64,000 nt of DNA from Ehretia macrophylla. Its lineage: Eukaryota > Streptophyta > Magnoliopsida > Boraginales > Ehretiaceae. The stretch is taken from positions 7,367,001 through 7,431,000 of the forward strand of contig CM075778.1 of NCBI GenBank assembly GCA_037974665.1, in the 5' to 3' direction. Positions 1 through 11,064 of this stretch are shown piece after piece. The stretch's first letter is position 1; each line of letters opens with the position of its first letter. The notes under the pieces are model-generated. The model worked only from the letters and a program-made list of their open reading frames with translations. It was not told the origin of the DNA and searched no databases. The translations under genes and the position numbers were made by a program.

Positions 1-3000
1 GACAGCACAACTGGCTTGCATGTTGAGTATGACCAAAGGCCAGATGTTTTCAGGTGTAACACATTACTATATATAAGTCAATTTGGAGTCTTTTTTTCTT
101 TCTCCCTCTGTTACAATTCCATCTATAATTATTTGTCCTCGCTCAATATTATGATTAACATTTGCTGCATCAGGGGAACTGTCCGTTATGCGAGTGTTCA
201 TGCGCACCTGGGCAGGACTGGTAGCCGTAGAGATGATTTAGAGTCTCTTGCTTACACACTCATTTTTCTCCTCCGTGGTCGTCTTCCCTGGCAAGGTTAC
301 CAGGTAGTGTTTCTTTTTCCATGAAGAAACAATTTGTTTTGATCTCTTCTGTCTTATCATTAATGTATTATCATTACGCTATCATGTTTGCAGTACTCTG
401 CATTGCTCTTGACATGATTGTTTTGCTTTTAGGGTGAGAACAAAGGCTTTCTTGTTTGCAAGAAGAAGATGGCAACATCACCAGAATCTCTATGTTGTTT
501 CTGCCCGCAACCTTTCAAATTGTTTGTGGAACATGTTGTGAACTTGAAATTTGATGAGGAACCTAATTATGCCAAATACATCTCCCTTTTTGATGGGATA
601 GTTGGACCAAACCCAGATGTCAGACCAATTAACACTGATGGTGCACAGAAGGTGCATGTGATGTTCTCTGATATTATTGTGCCGCTAAGCATTTCTTTAT
701 TTACGTACATTTTCTGGTTATCAGATGTAGTCTGGTTGTGTCCCTAACTCTCAAGTATGATATATGTAGCTTATCTATCAGGTTGGTCATAAAAGAGGCC
801 GACTGACTTTTGAAGATGAGGAGGATGAACAACCCAAGAAGAAGGTTCGCATGGGTATGCCTGCCACACAGTGGATTAGTGTGTACAATGCTCGTCGACC
901 TATGAAGCAACGGTATACTTCTTCCTCGTCTACTATTACTTGATGCCCCAATCAAGTGAAAATAAACTTGATCGTCTTTATTCATTTTCATTTTGATGTT
1001 ACATCCTCTTGTATTTCCTCTTTACTCTTCTTTACCAGTAGTATATTACTGTGCAGTTTGTTTCTTTCTGTCTTACTTTTTGAAAATATAATGTGTTGAA
1101 GATAAAAAATGATTTCTTCCATGTCACTGAAGGTATCACTATAATGTGGCGGATGCTAGACTTTCTCAGCATATTGACAAAGGCAATGAAGATGGGCTGT
1201 ATATCAGCTGTGTAGCATCTTGTCAGAATCTATGGGCACTAATCATGGATGCAGGCACTGGCTTCAGTTTGCAAGTTTATGAGCTATCACCTTTCTTCCT
1301 TCACAAGGTTCACACTTATGTCAACTATTTAACCCTCGTATACATTTGTTATTTTTATAAAAATCTTTTGAAGTTTTCATATTCACGCCCTTTTCTTGTT
1401 CTAATTTGAGTGAAACTCGTTTAATTTGCGGGTGCTTTAAGGAATGGATAATGGAGCAATGGGAAAAGAATTATTACATAAGTGCAGTGGCTGGATCTAC
1501 TAATGGGAGTTCATTGGTGGTAATGTCAAAAGGTCAGTCTAGTTTGGCTGCTCTGACCTCTTTGCTTTATTTGATTGTTCTTTTGCTTGACGTTAATTGA
1601 TACCCTACAGGCACACAGTATTTACAGCAGTCTTATAAAGTCAGTGATTCTTTTCCCTTCAAGTGGATTAACAAAAAATGGAGGGAGGGTTTCTATGTTA
1701 CGTCAATGGCCACCTCCGGAAGTAGATGGGCAGTTGTTATGTCTCGTGGAGCAGGATTTTCAGACCAGGTTCTCTTGCCATATGAATGATGCTTAATGAA
1801 ACTTAACTGATGATACCATATATTGTAGAGCCTGAGTTACTTAAAAATTCTGGTTCAGGTTGTGGAACTAGATTTTCTCTATCCAAGTGAAGGTATCCAC
1901 CGGCGGTGGGATAGTGGATATCGTATAACTGCTACAGCAGCAACTTGGGACCAGGCTGCTTTAGTCCTGAGTGTGCCTAGAAGAAAGCCTGCAGATGAAA
2001 CACAAGAGACCCTTCGGACTTCGGCCTTTCCTAGTACACATGTGAAGGTAGACTAATCATATCATTGTGTTTATTTAAGGGTAAAAAGCAGCAGTAGTCC
2101 CCATTGTTTACTCAAAAGTCAATTTAATCCCCATTGTTTCAAAATGCTCAAAAAGGTCCCCAATGTTTGTAAACATGCTCATTGTGGTCCCTACCGTTAA
2201 AATTTTGGTTAGTTTTAACAGATGTAAATAGTATTTCAAGGGTAAATTTGAAAAATCACAAAAAACACAAAATTTCACACAAAAATACCAAAAAACACAC
2301 ACTAACACACCTACAAACACACGCACTCACCAAAAAACACACACTAACACACCCACAAACACACACACTCACAAAAACACCAAAAAATACACTAATACAC
2401 ACACATTAACACACCCACAAACACACACTAACATCAAAAAACACACACTAACACCAAAAAATACACACTAATACACACTCATAAACACACACTAACACCA
2501 AAACACACACTAATACACAAGGAGGGGGGTGGGGGGGCGCTGTTCGCGCGCGGGGGGGGGGGGGGGGGGGGCGCTGTCGCGCGCAGGGGGGGGTGGGGGG
2601 GGGCGCTGTCGCGCGCAGGGGGGGGGGTGGGGGGAGGCGCTGTCGCGGCAGGGGGGGTGGGAGGCGCTGTTGCGCGCAGGGGGGGGGGGGTGGGTGGGGC
2701 GCTGTCGCGCGCAGGGGGGGGGGGTGGGGGGGCGCTGTCGCGCCAGGGGGGGGTGGGGGGAGGCACTGTGCCGCAGGGGAGTGGGTGGTGGGTGGTGGTG
2801 GTGCTTGGTGGTGCTTGGTGGTGCTTGGTGGTGGTGGGTTGAGGGTTTGAAAGAGGAAGAAGAAGATAGGGATATTTTGGGTATTTTATTTTTAAGTAAG
2901 GGTAGTTTAGTTATTTTATAAATTTTCTGTTAAAATTTTAACGGTAGGGACCACAATGAGCATGTTTACAAACATTGGGGACCTTTTTGAGCATTTTAAA

Positions 3001-3199
3001 ACAATGGGGATTAAATTGACTTTTGAGTAAACAATGGGGACTACTGCTGCATTTTTCCCTTTATTTAACCACAAAGATATTTACTTTTTCTTCTTTCATG
3101 TAATTCGATGTAGTTTAAAAGTTAACTTTTTCCTTGCAGGAGAAATGGGCGAAAAATCTGTATATTGCATCTGTATGTTACGGGCGTACAGTTTCGTAG
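1..3199 (+). CDS. MUT9-like / casein kinase 1-like protein kinase, 3' part (5' end outside window)
   Basis: Nine exons in a single consistent frame: 1-53, 174-303, 433-651, 782-912, 1133-1307, 1442-1532, 1611-1768, 1859-2047 and 3140-3199 (TAG). All introns are GT-AG; together they give 401 C-terminal residues. The visible part begins in the kinase C-lobe ([32 protein letters not shown], as in CK1-like kinases). It continues through an acidic/basic nuclear-type stretch ([13 protein letters not shown]) into a long C-terminal region of repeated Trp/Gly units ([35 protein letters not shown]). That two-part layout is typical of plant MUT9-like kinases (MLK/PPK), nuclear Ser/Thr kinases linked to histone H3 phosphorylation and light/clock complexes. 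The ATP-binding lobe and start codon are upstream of the window. The last intron (2048-3139) has been enlarged by a Mutator-like element. The assignment to the MLK group is firm; which paralogue is unknown. Confidence 0.9.
2079..3059. mobile_element. Non-autonomous Mutator-like element with AC-rich and G-rich core
   Basis: This 981 bp insertion lies in the last intron of the kinase gene. It is flanked by a perfect 9 bp TSD, TTTATTTAA, at 2070-2078 and 3060-3068. The TIRs are about 128 bp (2079-2206 and 2932-3059) and nearly identical, starting GGGTAAAAAGCAGCAG and GGGAAAAATGCAGCAG. Each TIR contains several short subrepeats with a 'GTCCCCA-TTGTTT' core. The interior has an AC-rich half (about 2279-2520) followed by a G-rich minisatellite (about 2521-2775) in which long G runs alternate with GCGCTGTCGCGC. 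There is no transposase ORF; the proline- and glycine-rich reading frames across the minisatellite are compositional artefacts. A 9 bp TSD with long TIRs is the Mutator signature. Confidence 0.93.
2521..2775 (+). repeat. G-rich minisatellite (potential G-quadruplex array)
   Basis: About seven imperfect units of roughly 30-40 bp, each a run of 7-18 G residues followed by GCGCTGT(T/C)GCGCGCA or a variant. It is preceded by about 240 bp of CACACA/ACACTAAC-type repeats. The G-rich strand is the coding strand of the surrounding kinase gene, so the runs would be present in the pre-mRNA. Confidence 0.9.
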
Positions 3200-3879
3200 A
3201 TCCTGACAATCTGAAAGGTCAGCTGTTCTTATTGATATATCTTGTGGGACGTACAGACCTTGGATTGCTGAAGAGGAATCCAGGCTGGAGAAAATTTTGA
3301 TTGGCACGAGCTTTAGTTAGTCGTAGTCCTGAAGCTAAGTAGCGCTTCGTGTTGTCTGTTGTGTGGATATCTGTCTTTCGCGTCTGTAGTCATTTCTAAG
3401 CCAGGAATATGGGTCTTCACTTATGTCAGATTTGTATAGTTCTCTTACAATAAGTGGTTAGGATCAAGGCGGGGTGGGTATTCATATGTTGAATCCCCTT
3501 GTTTACATATCCTGGCTTGGCATCAGATCAGAATCTGGATTATTTGCATCTAGGTTTTTATCCATTATCTTGCTTTATCTATATGTTTTGGTTTTCCTGA
3601 TGCCAATTATGTTGGTTTTATCTTGATCAAGAACACAAGTTGAGAAAAATCTACCATCCGACACTGTCAGATGATCAGGCTCTCAGTGCCATTGGATGAG
3701 AGACTCTCCCTAGTAGTTGCGCTACTGATGCTGCTACAAACCAACACGACGCTCTTTTCATACCCAAGCAAGCAAACCTTCAACCACCAAACAGCCAAGC
3801 CATTCCAGTGTATCAAACACTGCCTGAACGAATTTGGAGCACGAAACATAATCCCTTTCCTGAGGATATAGTCTCCTTA
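3200..3879. other. 3' flank of kinase gene with an unidentified coding-like fragment
   Basis: 3200 to about 3600 is the probable 3'UTR and terminator region of the kinase gene; I see no strong poly(A) signal. From about 3614 to 3887 one + strand frame reads as plausible protein (including IYHPTLSDDQALSAIG and IPVYQTLPERIW) with one in-frame TGA near 3697. I do not recognise the family. It may be a degraded gene fragment that the adjacent MITE (3880-4194) interrupted, or chance. Confidence 0.4.
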
Positions 3880-4194
3880 GGGTATTTCCAATGGTGGGAA
3901 CTATTTACAAAAATTTACTATTTTTGACTATTTTAGAGACCCGGGTCTCTAAATTTAGAGTCAAAATAGATGGGTTTTACCACTTTTATCAACTTTTTGG
4001 CCAAAATAGAGATCCAATCACTTTTTGGGTCTCTAAATTTAAAGCAAAAAAAATAAATTGGGTCTCTATTTTGATTAAAATCTCTAAAATTGTGTGGATT
4101 TCATGCATTTTAACTTTAAATTTAGAGACCGAATCTCTAAAAATTACTAAAAATGGTAAGTTTTTGTAAATAGTATCTTCCATTAAAAATACCC
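3880..4194. mobile_element. PIF/Harbinger (Tourist-like) MITE
   Basis: This 315 bp element has TIRs starting GGGTATTTCCAATGGTGG and GGGTATTTTTAATGGAAG, flanked by TTA at 3877-3879 and 4195-4197. The inverted similarity extends about 90 bp inward (CTATTTACAAAAA..., then GTCTCTAAATTTA). A 3 bp TTA duplication and a GGG...TCCAATGG end are typical of PIF/Harbinger MITEs. No coding capacity. Confidence 0.8.
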
Positions 4195-4800
4195 TTAGTG
4201 AATCAAATTTGAATGAGACAAAGCTAGCAAGTGGCGGGGCAAATGTACTTTTTATTTTTTAACCCCTACCTTCACTTGTCTCCACCTTCATGAAATTTGA
4301 ACCTTAATTTTCCAATTGAGCCTCCATTCCCATGAGATTAAATTCTAATCTCTCAACCGTTAAAGAAAATAACTCACTAATAGATTATTCTTAAATCTCA
4401 CGGGGTAGATGTACTTGTATTTAGTGAGGGTTGCCTCCACTTATCCCAATTTATTTTTAGATATGTAGATATTTTTTTCAAGTATCAATCAATCTTCACC
4501 CGGTGAAAAAACAAAAACAAAAAGGAAAAAATTGTATGTGAATGTTAAATTGTATATTATAACTCCTACCGAACAAAAGTTCTAAATCTGCCTTTAACCA
4601 ACGGTTGGATTGTAGAGGCTAACCACATACCTTGTCATCTGAAAACAACTTGCATCGAATAGCTAAAATTGAATGAAGCAAACTTTAGAAAAGCTTAGTG
4701 AAATTCAACTTCAGATAATCAAAGTTGAAGTTTGGTTCCATTAAGGTTACAGTTCCATTTAGTTCTATAATACTATCTCACAAGATTCACCCTTTGAGGT
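4195..4800. other. Intergenic, 3' flank of the SHH gene
   Basis: AT-rich sequence with no convincing ORF, RNA gene or delimited repeat. It probably includes the 3'UTR of the minus-strand SHH gene. Confidence 0.5.
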
Positions 4801-7800
4801 TCACTTAACAATCTGGAAACCTATTATGTTGGCCTGCAACATAATCTGTTGAGCTGCACTTTGTCCTGCGATCAGAAGGCGCATGATTTTACGCGTAAAT
4901 GAAGAAACGTAAATGCACTACAGAGGGACTTGAAAGTTCGATATTTTGTGTGTTCACCTCGACATAATCATGGTCGTAACGAACCACAAAGATGCATCTG
5001 CAACCCATAATATCATGTAATCTTCTTTCGATATCCACAATGTGGGCATCGCAATAAAGAGCGTGATCATTGCATTCCTGGAAGTAAACGAGAAGGCCAT
5101 AATTAACAGGAAAGGAAAACCATGAATTGACTCGAGCATAGTCATACCCGCTCTAGCTTTATCAGAGGAGGAGAAATGAAAGCATACCCTGTAGCATAGA
5201 ACAAGATCCCCAACATCGACCCTTTGACATTCTGAATCTTCTAAAGGTATTGAACGTTTGCGTACCGCCCTTTTCACATTTACCCACTCATCTTCCTCAT
5301 TACCGAAGCCAGCAAATCTTACACGAACCTCCTGCCATATTGATAACAAAAGGGCTATCATCCATTACTTTCAAGCAGATGCTAGCTTTTATAATACCTT
5401 ACTGCCGAGCTGGTTTTAATATGTACACCTATGCTATCAATATGATTATAATATTTCAGTGTATTTCTAGTAAATTAAGCTTATGCTCAAAAATGTTGTT
5501 AACAGAATTCCTAAAAGCAAATCAAGATGAAGATACGAGATCCAGATCCAGAACCAAAACCCGACCAAAGGGAGTGGGCATCAAGGTACTAAACTAATTG
5601 ACCAGTCTCCTGCCTAGAGATAATCACATGGGCCACAGGTTTTCCAGACAAAGGGATGTCCCATGACAACCAGAGGTGCATAGGATAAAATGGATTCCAA
5701 AGTAGAATCTTTACGTGAAAGCCAGCGATGCTAGGAGGAGACAATATGGCAGGTGTAGCCCATTGTAGTTCCTTCCTCAAAGTTTCTGTTTATCCAGGCA
5801 AACAAGGGATAACTATCTCGGCCATGAAGGAGAAACCATCAAACAAGAAAAAGTATAATAACTTGATTCCTTCTGCCGTTTTACCAAAAAGGGAAAAAGA
5901 GAAGGTAAAAACAAAAAGCGGAGAAGGAATCAAGCCTGAAGCACTCAGAAGCTAACATTGGTGGATAAGTAGAAGCGCCTGTCTAGCCTAAACTTGATAT
6001 AGATAAAGAGAGCTAGATTTTACGGTAACAAAGTACGTGATGTATTGATTTTGTTTGACATCCAAAATGTATCAATTAAAAGAGAGAGGAAAAAAAAAAC
6101 AGAACACTTTGAAGTAAAATTCAGAACAAAAGAATGCAATTGACTGACAAAATTTGACTACACAAGCAACACAGACTTTTTGAATCAATTGTCTTTTGCA
6201 CGGTGATCGTGTTATATAGTGCATAACTGCATTAATGGGAAAAAGTCGTATTTGCTTATCAACAAAAGAACACAAAATGCATCTGAAGATCTATCAGAAA
6301 CAATACGCTGAAAATTCGTTACAAGCTTATCATAAAAATGAGGGAGCTAGACTGTATGGGCAAGAGGGCTAAAAGAAGAGTGAGAAACCAAAGAAATTGA
6401 AGAAAAGAGGAGAACCTTACAAGTTCACCAGTAAAAGCAACTCTGTAGTTGAGAAATGAAGCAACATCGAACCTAGAAAGGTCAGACAAGAAGCCACGGT
6501 GTTAGATTGAATTAGAATAGTATGATATATTTCGTAACCAAAAAGGAACGATTAATCTCCTGGCTTCCAGCACAGTCAGTAGGACATGTCTTGCTTCTTT
6601 GAAGAAACACTCTAAATGCAAGCAAGGGCAGACTGCATGTCTCATGATGTTGCTTTTTCAGCCCTCTGGATAAACAGAAACCAAAAGGTAGAGTACGCTC
6701 ATTTCGATTAGCTTACCATGCAAAATCCTTTGATGATCTAGCTTCAAACATTAATTCCGTAAGCTCTGCAACACTTTCTTCTGCAGAGGTGTCAACTTTG
6801 TGAAGATTATCATGATTTTAAACACTATAATTAGAGACCACCAGCCATCTATAACATGCTATCATACTTATGTGACATGTTAGTCTTGCTGATATCCCAT
6901 GTTTACATGACAGAAGAGTATCAACAATGCTTGCAACATTAGTATTTGTCTTAAGTACATGCAAAAGTGGCTTTTTCCATAACAAACCATCTCGATTTAT
7001 AGACTACTCAGAAGGGAAGTAATCAGAGTCGTTAGAGAAAAAGTGAAGACGTTAAAACAGAGGCAGACAATGGTTAGATAAGTAAAAAGAATCGTGATAT
7101 ACACAAGGAAAAGATTTGTCAGAGAGCAGCAGATAAGCAACAGTTATAATGATGTTGAACTCTGCAGGGAACTCCAGGACACGATGGACCTAGAGGGTGT
7201 TCGGCTTAGCTTAAAAAGAAGAGCTCATAAGCTCTAGAAATCATAAACTCAAGAAAAAGAAGATTAAAAAAAAAGGTGAAAACAGAAATGGAAACCATGA
7301 GGGTAGTTGTGTCGACTGTCAGCTATACTAGCTTAAACTCAAGATCTAATAAGCTCAACAAAGACAAGTAGAGGATGTGGAACTTCTAAAATAAAATCTT
7401 TTTGAGCTTATAACTGTTTCGCCAAACACCCATGATGAGATTATAGCTCACCGAAGGGAAAAAGAAAAAGTAAGCTTTCTTAATCAGGACTCTGCTAGTA
7501 TATTGTGTCCATGTAGCAAACTCTCCTTTCACCAAGATTAATGTGACAAGATGGTCACCTCTGGACTTTTGGGAGCTTTCCAGTGTAATGTATGTGGCTC
7601 TTTTACGTGAAGGAACTCTTGTTTTTCCAAACAATACTGGTGAAGTGATTCCAAATGGGTTTCCCATCGCTGTAGAATGAGCAACAAGTTCTTTAGAGAT
7701 TGCAGGTGAGGCAATAGACTTAGCTGCCACTTGTTTCTGTCTATCTTGGAACCAACCATGCACCTACATCATAGTAAGATCAGACAAACTTCAAAGCTTA

Positions 7801-9385
7801 TTGACCAACTACTTAGCACCACCACCGCCGCCCATCCCAAACCAAAAAAAAAAAAAAAGAAAGAAAGAAAAATAGAAAGAAAAGGAAAGGTACACCAAGA
7901 AGTAGAAATAAGAATAAAGAGAAAAAGAAAAGATAAAAATTTGAAAAGAGATAGGAAGAGGCACCTGTTCTCCATTTATGGAAGACTTTCCAGACCGATG
8001 AAGAGAGGAACTGCAGAAAAAGCACACAGAATACAGAATATAAAAACTCTGGCTTATATCGTTTCTGTCTACAGAAATTTGACCGGGAAAAGAATAGATT
8101 ACAGGCCAAATGATTTCCAATTTTTTTTGGGTCAAATCCATTCTACTGCAATAAGATACACCTACCTAAACTTGGTCGCAAGCTCTCGACAGCACTCCAT
8201 ACTAAATGAGGTTTCTCCCATTTTCCTGAATGATCTCTCCATGTCCAGGATCTGTTAAAAAAAGAGAGAATATCTCAGCGTTATATTACAGCAAAGATGA
8301 AAATATATGAAAATTTACCAAACATTTGGTTAGAGTTATACTTGTATTTGCTTTTGATGTTTCAAGAAAATTTTGGATCAAGAAACTAAATGCACAAATC
8401 TTATGTTCTTCTGTTCTGCTTACTAATGGAAAAAGATCTTTCCACAGAAGAAATGATATGCTTTGTCTTTCAATTAGATAACATACTATTTGTCTTTGAT
8501 GCCATCTACAATCCTTCAGCTTACATAGAATGAAACAATAAACAATAACTAATTAACATTTCGAGTGCTATTTACCAGCCTAACAAGCTCACAAAAGAAT
8601 TAGTCCTTCTACGACCCTTCCCTCAGACGTAAACAGGAGCTGTGCACCACACTGCCTTTTTATACTTCTAAGAATCTAACTTTTCTTTCATTATCTCCTC
8701 ACATACTTTTCTTCAACAAGCATATCCTTCCTTCACCATGTACTTTTACTCGAAATAGTCCGAGTAAAACATCCTGCTAACTACTCTCTGCAAGTCTAGT
8801 CTACAAGCCAGCAGACGAACCGTATGCCATTTTGCAGAAGAACCAAGACCGGTCCAATAACAACTGAGGGAACTACATTTTTTTCTATAAAACTTGTCTA
8901 CAAAGCAGAGAAATGTATACATTTTGCAGAAGAAACAAGGTTGATCATATAACAGCTGAGCTAAAACATAGTTATAAACTAATGCTTCATCTAAAACGTT
9001 AACACCTTTTCTTGTTTTAAATCAACAACACTTAGATTTCATATCATTGATCACACTCATACCACATAACCCACAAAGGAAAATAAATAAATAAATAAAT
9101 AAAACCTTGAAGAGAAGCAAAAGCATGTACTACCAATACACAAGATGGTTAATGGACAAAAAATTAATGTAAAGATTGAATCTTTGAAGAAAAATAGATA
9201 AAGGGTCAAGAAGAAATAGTAGAAATATTTGGAGATAATTAAAAAAATAATTAAATAGATAAATTTTATTACTCTTTTCTCATTTTTTTTTTTTTTCTGG
9301 GTTTTGAGGACAGAAAGATTACCTCAGCTAGTGTGAATTCAGGGAGATCATCTTTCACTAGAAATGACTCAAACTCTTTATCCAT
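4801..9385 (-). CDS. SHH: SAWADEE homeodomain homologue (SHH1/SHH2-type) chromatin reader
   Basis: Minus-strand exons in transcription order: 9385-9323 (ATG), 8251-8166, 8010-7965, 7763-7559, 6780-6717, 6472-6421, 5331-5188, 5077-4958, then an uncertain last exon. The phases join correctly and give about 260 residues before the C-terminus. Residues about 15-80 form a divergent homeodomain ending in [11 protein letters not shown]. Residues about 130-260 form a SAWADEE domain: [20 protein letters not shown], then [17 protein letters not shown], then [14 protein letters not shown] and [18 protein letters not shown] proteins bind H3K9me with unmodified H3K4 through this tandem Tudor-like domain and recruit RNA polymerase IV for siRNA-directed DNA methylation. 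The terminus is ambiguous: read-through stops at 4889-4891, whereas an acceptor near 4909 would extend to a TGA at 4801-4803. SHH1 versus SHH2 is not decided. Confidence 0.9.
7195..7431. mobile_element. Probable old hAT-like MITE in SHH intron 4
   Basis: The ends are inverted and similar: GGGTGTTCGGCTTAGC at the left, and GGGTGTTTGGCGAAAC as the reverse complement of the right. Both continue into copies of 'AGCTTATAA/AGCTCATAA'. I could not find a clean TSD, so the superfamily call rests on the GGGTGTTTGGC terminus only. Confidence 0.4.
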
Positions 9386-10446
9386 TTTAGTGTCTTTCTC
9401 TTTCTCTTCACACACACTCACACACACACACAGTGAGACTGAGGTTTTTGAGCTTCTTGCAGTAGTTTTTCCTATTAAAGAAAGGTTCCTAGGGAAGGTG
9501 GTTTTGATTCTGTATGTTGATATGCATGCTATGAGTGGTGGAATTGCTTACTAAGATGTTGCCACGTCAAAAGCTTTCTTGATTGGCCTAATTAAGGAAA
9601 CGATAAATTATGCATATAATTTTTATTATTTATAAATTTCTTTAAGTTAGTCCTTAATATTTTAAAAAATTATATTTATCTTTAATATTTATAAAAGTAA
9701 TTCAAAATAATCTCTATTATTCAACACTAGTCAACTTAATTCATATTATTTTTAAAAAAAATCAATTTAATCCTCCAAATAGAATCATATGTAGGGACTA
9801 AATTAATTTTTTTTAAAATAATAAAGACTAAATTAAATTTTTTTAAAAATAATAATGATCAAATTGATTAATTTTAAATAATAAGAATTATGTTGAATCA
9901 CTTTATAAATATTAGAAACTAATATAAATCTTTTGAAATATTAAAAATGACATTAAAAAAATATATAAACTATAGAAACTAAATGTGAAATTTACCTTTA
10001 CAGAAATCACAATGATAATCTTGATTAGGCCTATTGAAACTTATAAAAAGATGACCTTCAATATAAATGAATAATATACTCAATATTATACAATTGACTC
10101 TACCTTATAAAACTTTGTTTTAATATAGTAATAGGTGTACAACAAACTTATGTGGAACGCAAAAAATAACTAATATACTAATTTTTTTATATAAAAAACA
10201 TGAAACCAATTTTAAATATAGGAAAAAAAAAACTAGGCTATAATCCGCAATAAATCTATTAGTTAGAAGGTCCCAATCATCAACGGTGAATTATCTTCTT
10301 GTAGACCCTCAAGAATAAATTTTTGGTTGTGCAAAGCAAAGAGAATGATGACTTCGGGTTGCACCAAGTCTCAATTGAAGTCGATTGGAATCTTGGGTTA
10401 GTAATTGGTGGTGGAGTACAGAATCTTCATTTTTATTTTAAGTTTA
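9386..10446. other. SHH promoter side plus a degenerate inverted-repeat element
   Basis: Immediately upstream of the minus-strand SHH start is a (CA)n tract near 9408-9433. About 9601-9995 has inverted similarity between its two ends: 'TAATATTT..AGTCCTTAATATTT' motifs on the left against 'GGTAAATTTCACATTTAGTTTCTATA' type sequence on the reverse complement of the right. This suggests a decayed Mutator-like TIR element without a recognisable TSD. Nothing coding is seen. Confidence 0.4.
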
Positions 10447-10803
10447 AGGTAAATAATTTATTTACTCTTGTATTTTTATTATTTATTCTAATTTAATCTT
10501 TATGTTTTACATTATACTTTTTCAGTCTTGTATCTTTACTATTTGTCTCAATTTAATCTTTATCTTTCAAACTATACCCTTTTAATCTTGTATATTTACT
10601 ATTTGTCTCAACTTAATCTTTATCTTTCAAAATATAACTTTTTAGTCACATGCTTATTTTATTAGATTTTTGAATGGAAAAATAGTGGAGGATTAACGCG
10701 GACCACAATTACAAAAATATTAGACTAAAATGATATATTTTGAAAAATAAGAACTAAGTTGGGACAAATGGTAAAGATAAGAAACTAAATAAGTAATTTA
10801 CCC
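10447..10803. mobile_element. Short Mutator-like MITE
   Basis: 357 bp, between TTAAGTTTA (10438-10446) and TTAAATTTA (10804-10812), a 9 bp TSD with one mismatch. The ends are AGGTAAATAATTTATTTAC and, as the reverse complement of the right, GGGTAAATTACTTATTTAG. The left half is a visible tandem array of about 60 bp units (CTTGTATnTTTACTATTTGTCTCAA.. then TTAATCTTTATCTTTCAAA). No ORF. Confidence 0.75.
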
Positions 10804-11064
10804 TTAAATTTATGCTCCAAGTAATCAACGGCTAGACAATTATGATAAAAGGACATAGTTAAAATCACTTATTAGAGAAGAAAAGGGAAATTTGTTATCT
10901 CAAAAAATAGGTATAGCAAAGATAAATTTTAACACTCATTTCTAATTCAACTTTAAAAAAAAAAAGAAGGAAGGTTAGTTAATGATACATACATTTCATT
11001 TCAAAAAAGAAATTACAAAAAAAGCAAATATGTATGCCTATCATATAGATCTTGTAGCACCCCT

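Noticed and set aside
2479-2921. Pro-rich and Gly/Arg-rich ORFs on both strands across the G-rich tract
   Set aside because: All frames are open because of the low-complexity repeat inside a transposon; no start context or domain.
7769-8258. Lys-rich and Phe/Ser-rich ORFs within the SHH gene
   Set aside because: They arise from an A-rich/T-rich intron stretch; the real exons 2-4 are small and in other frames.
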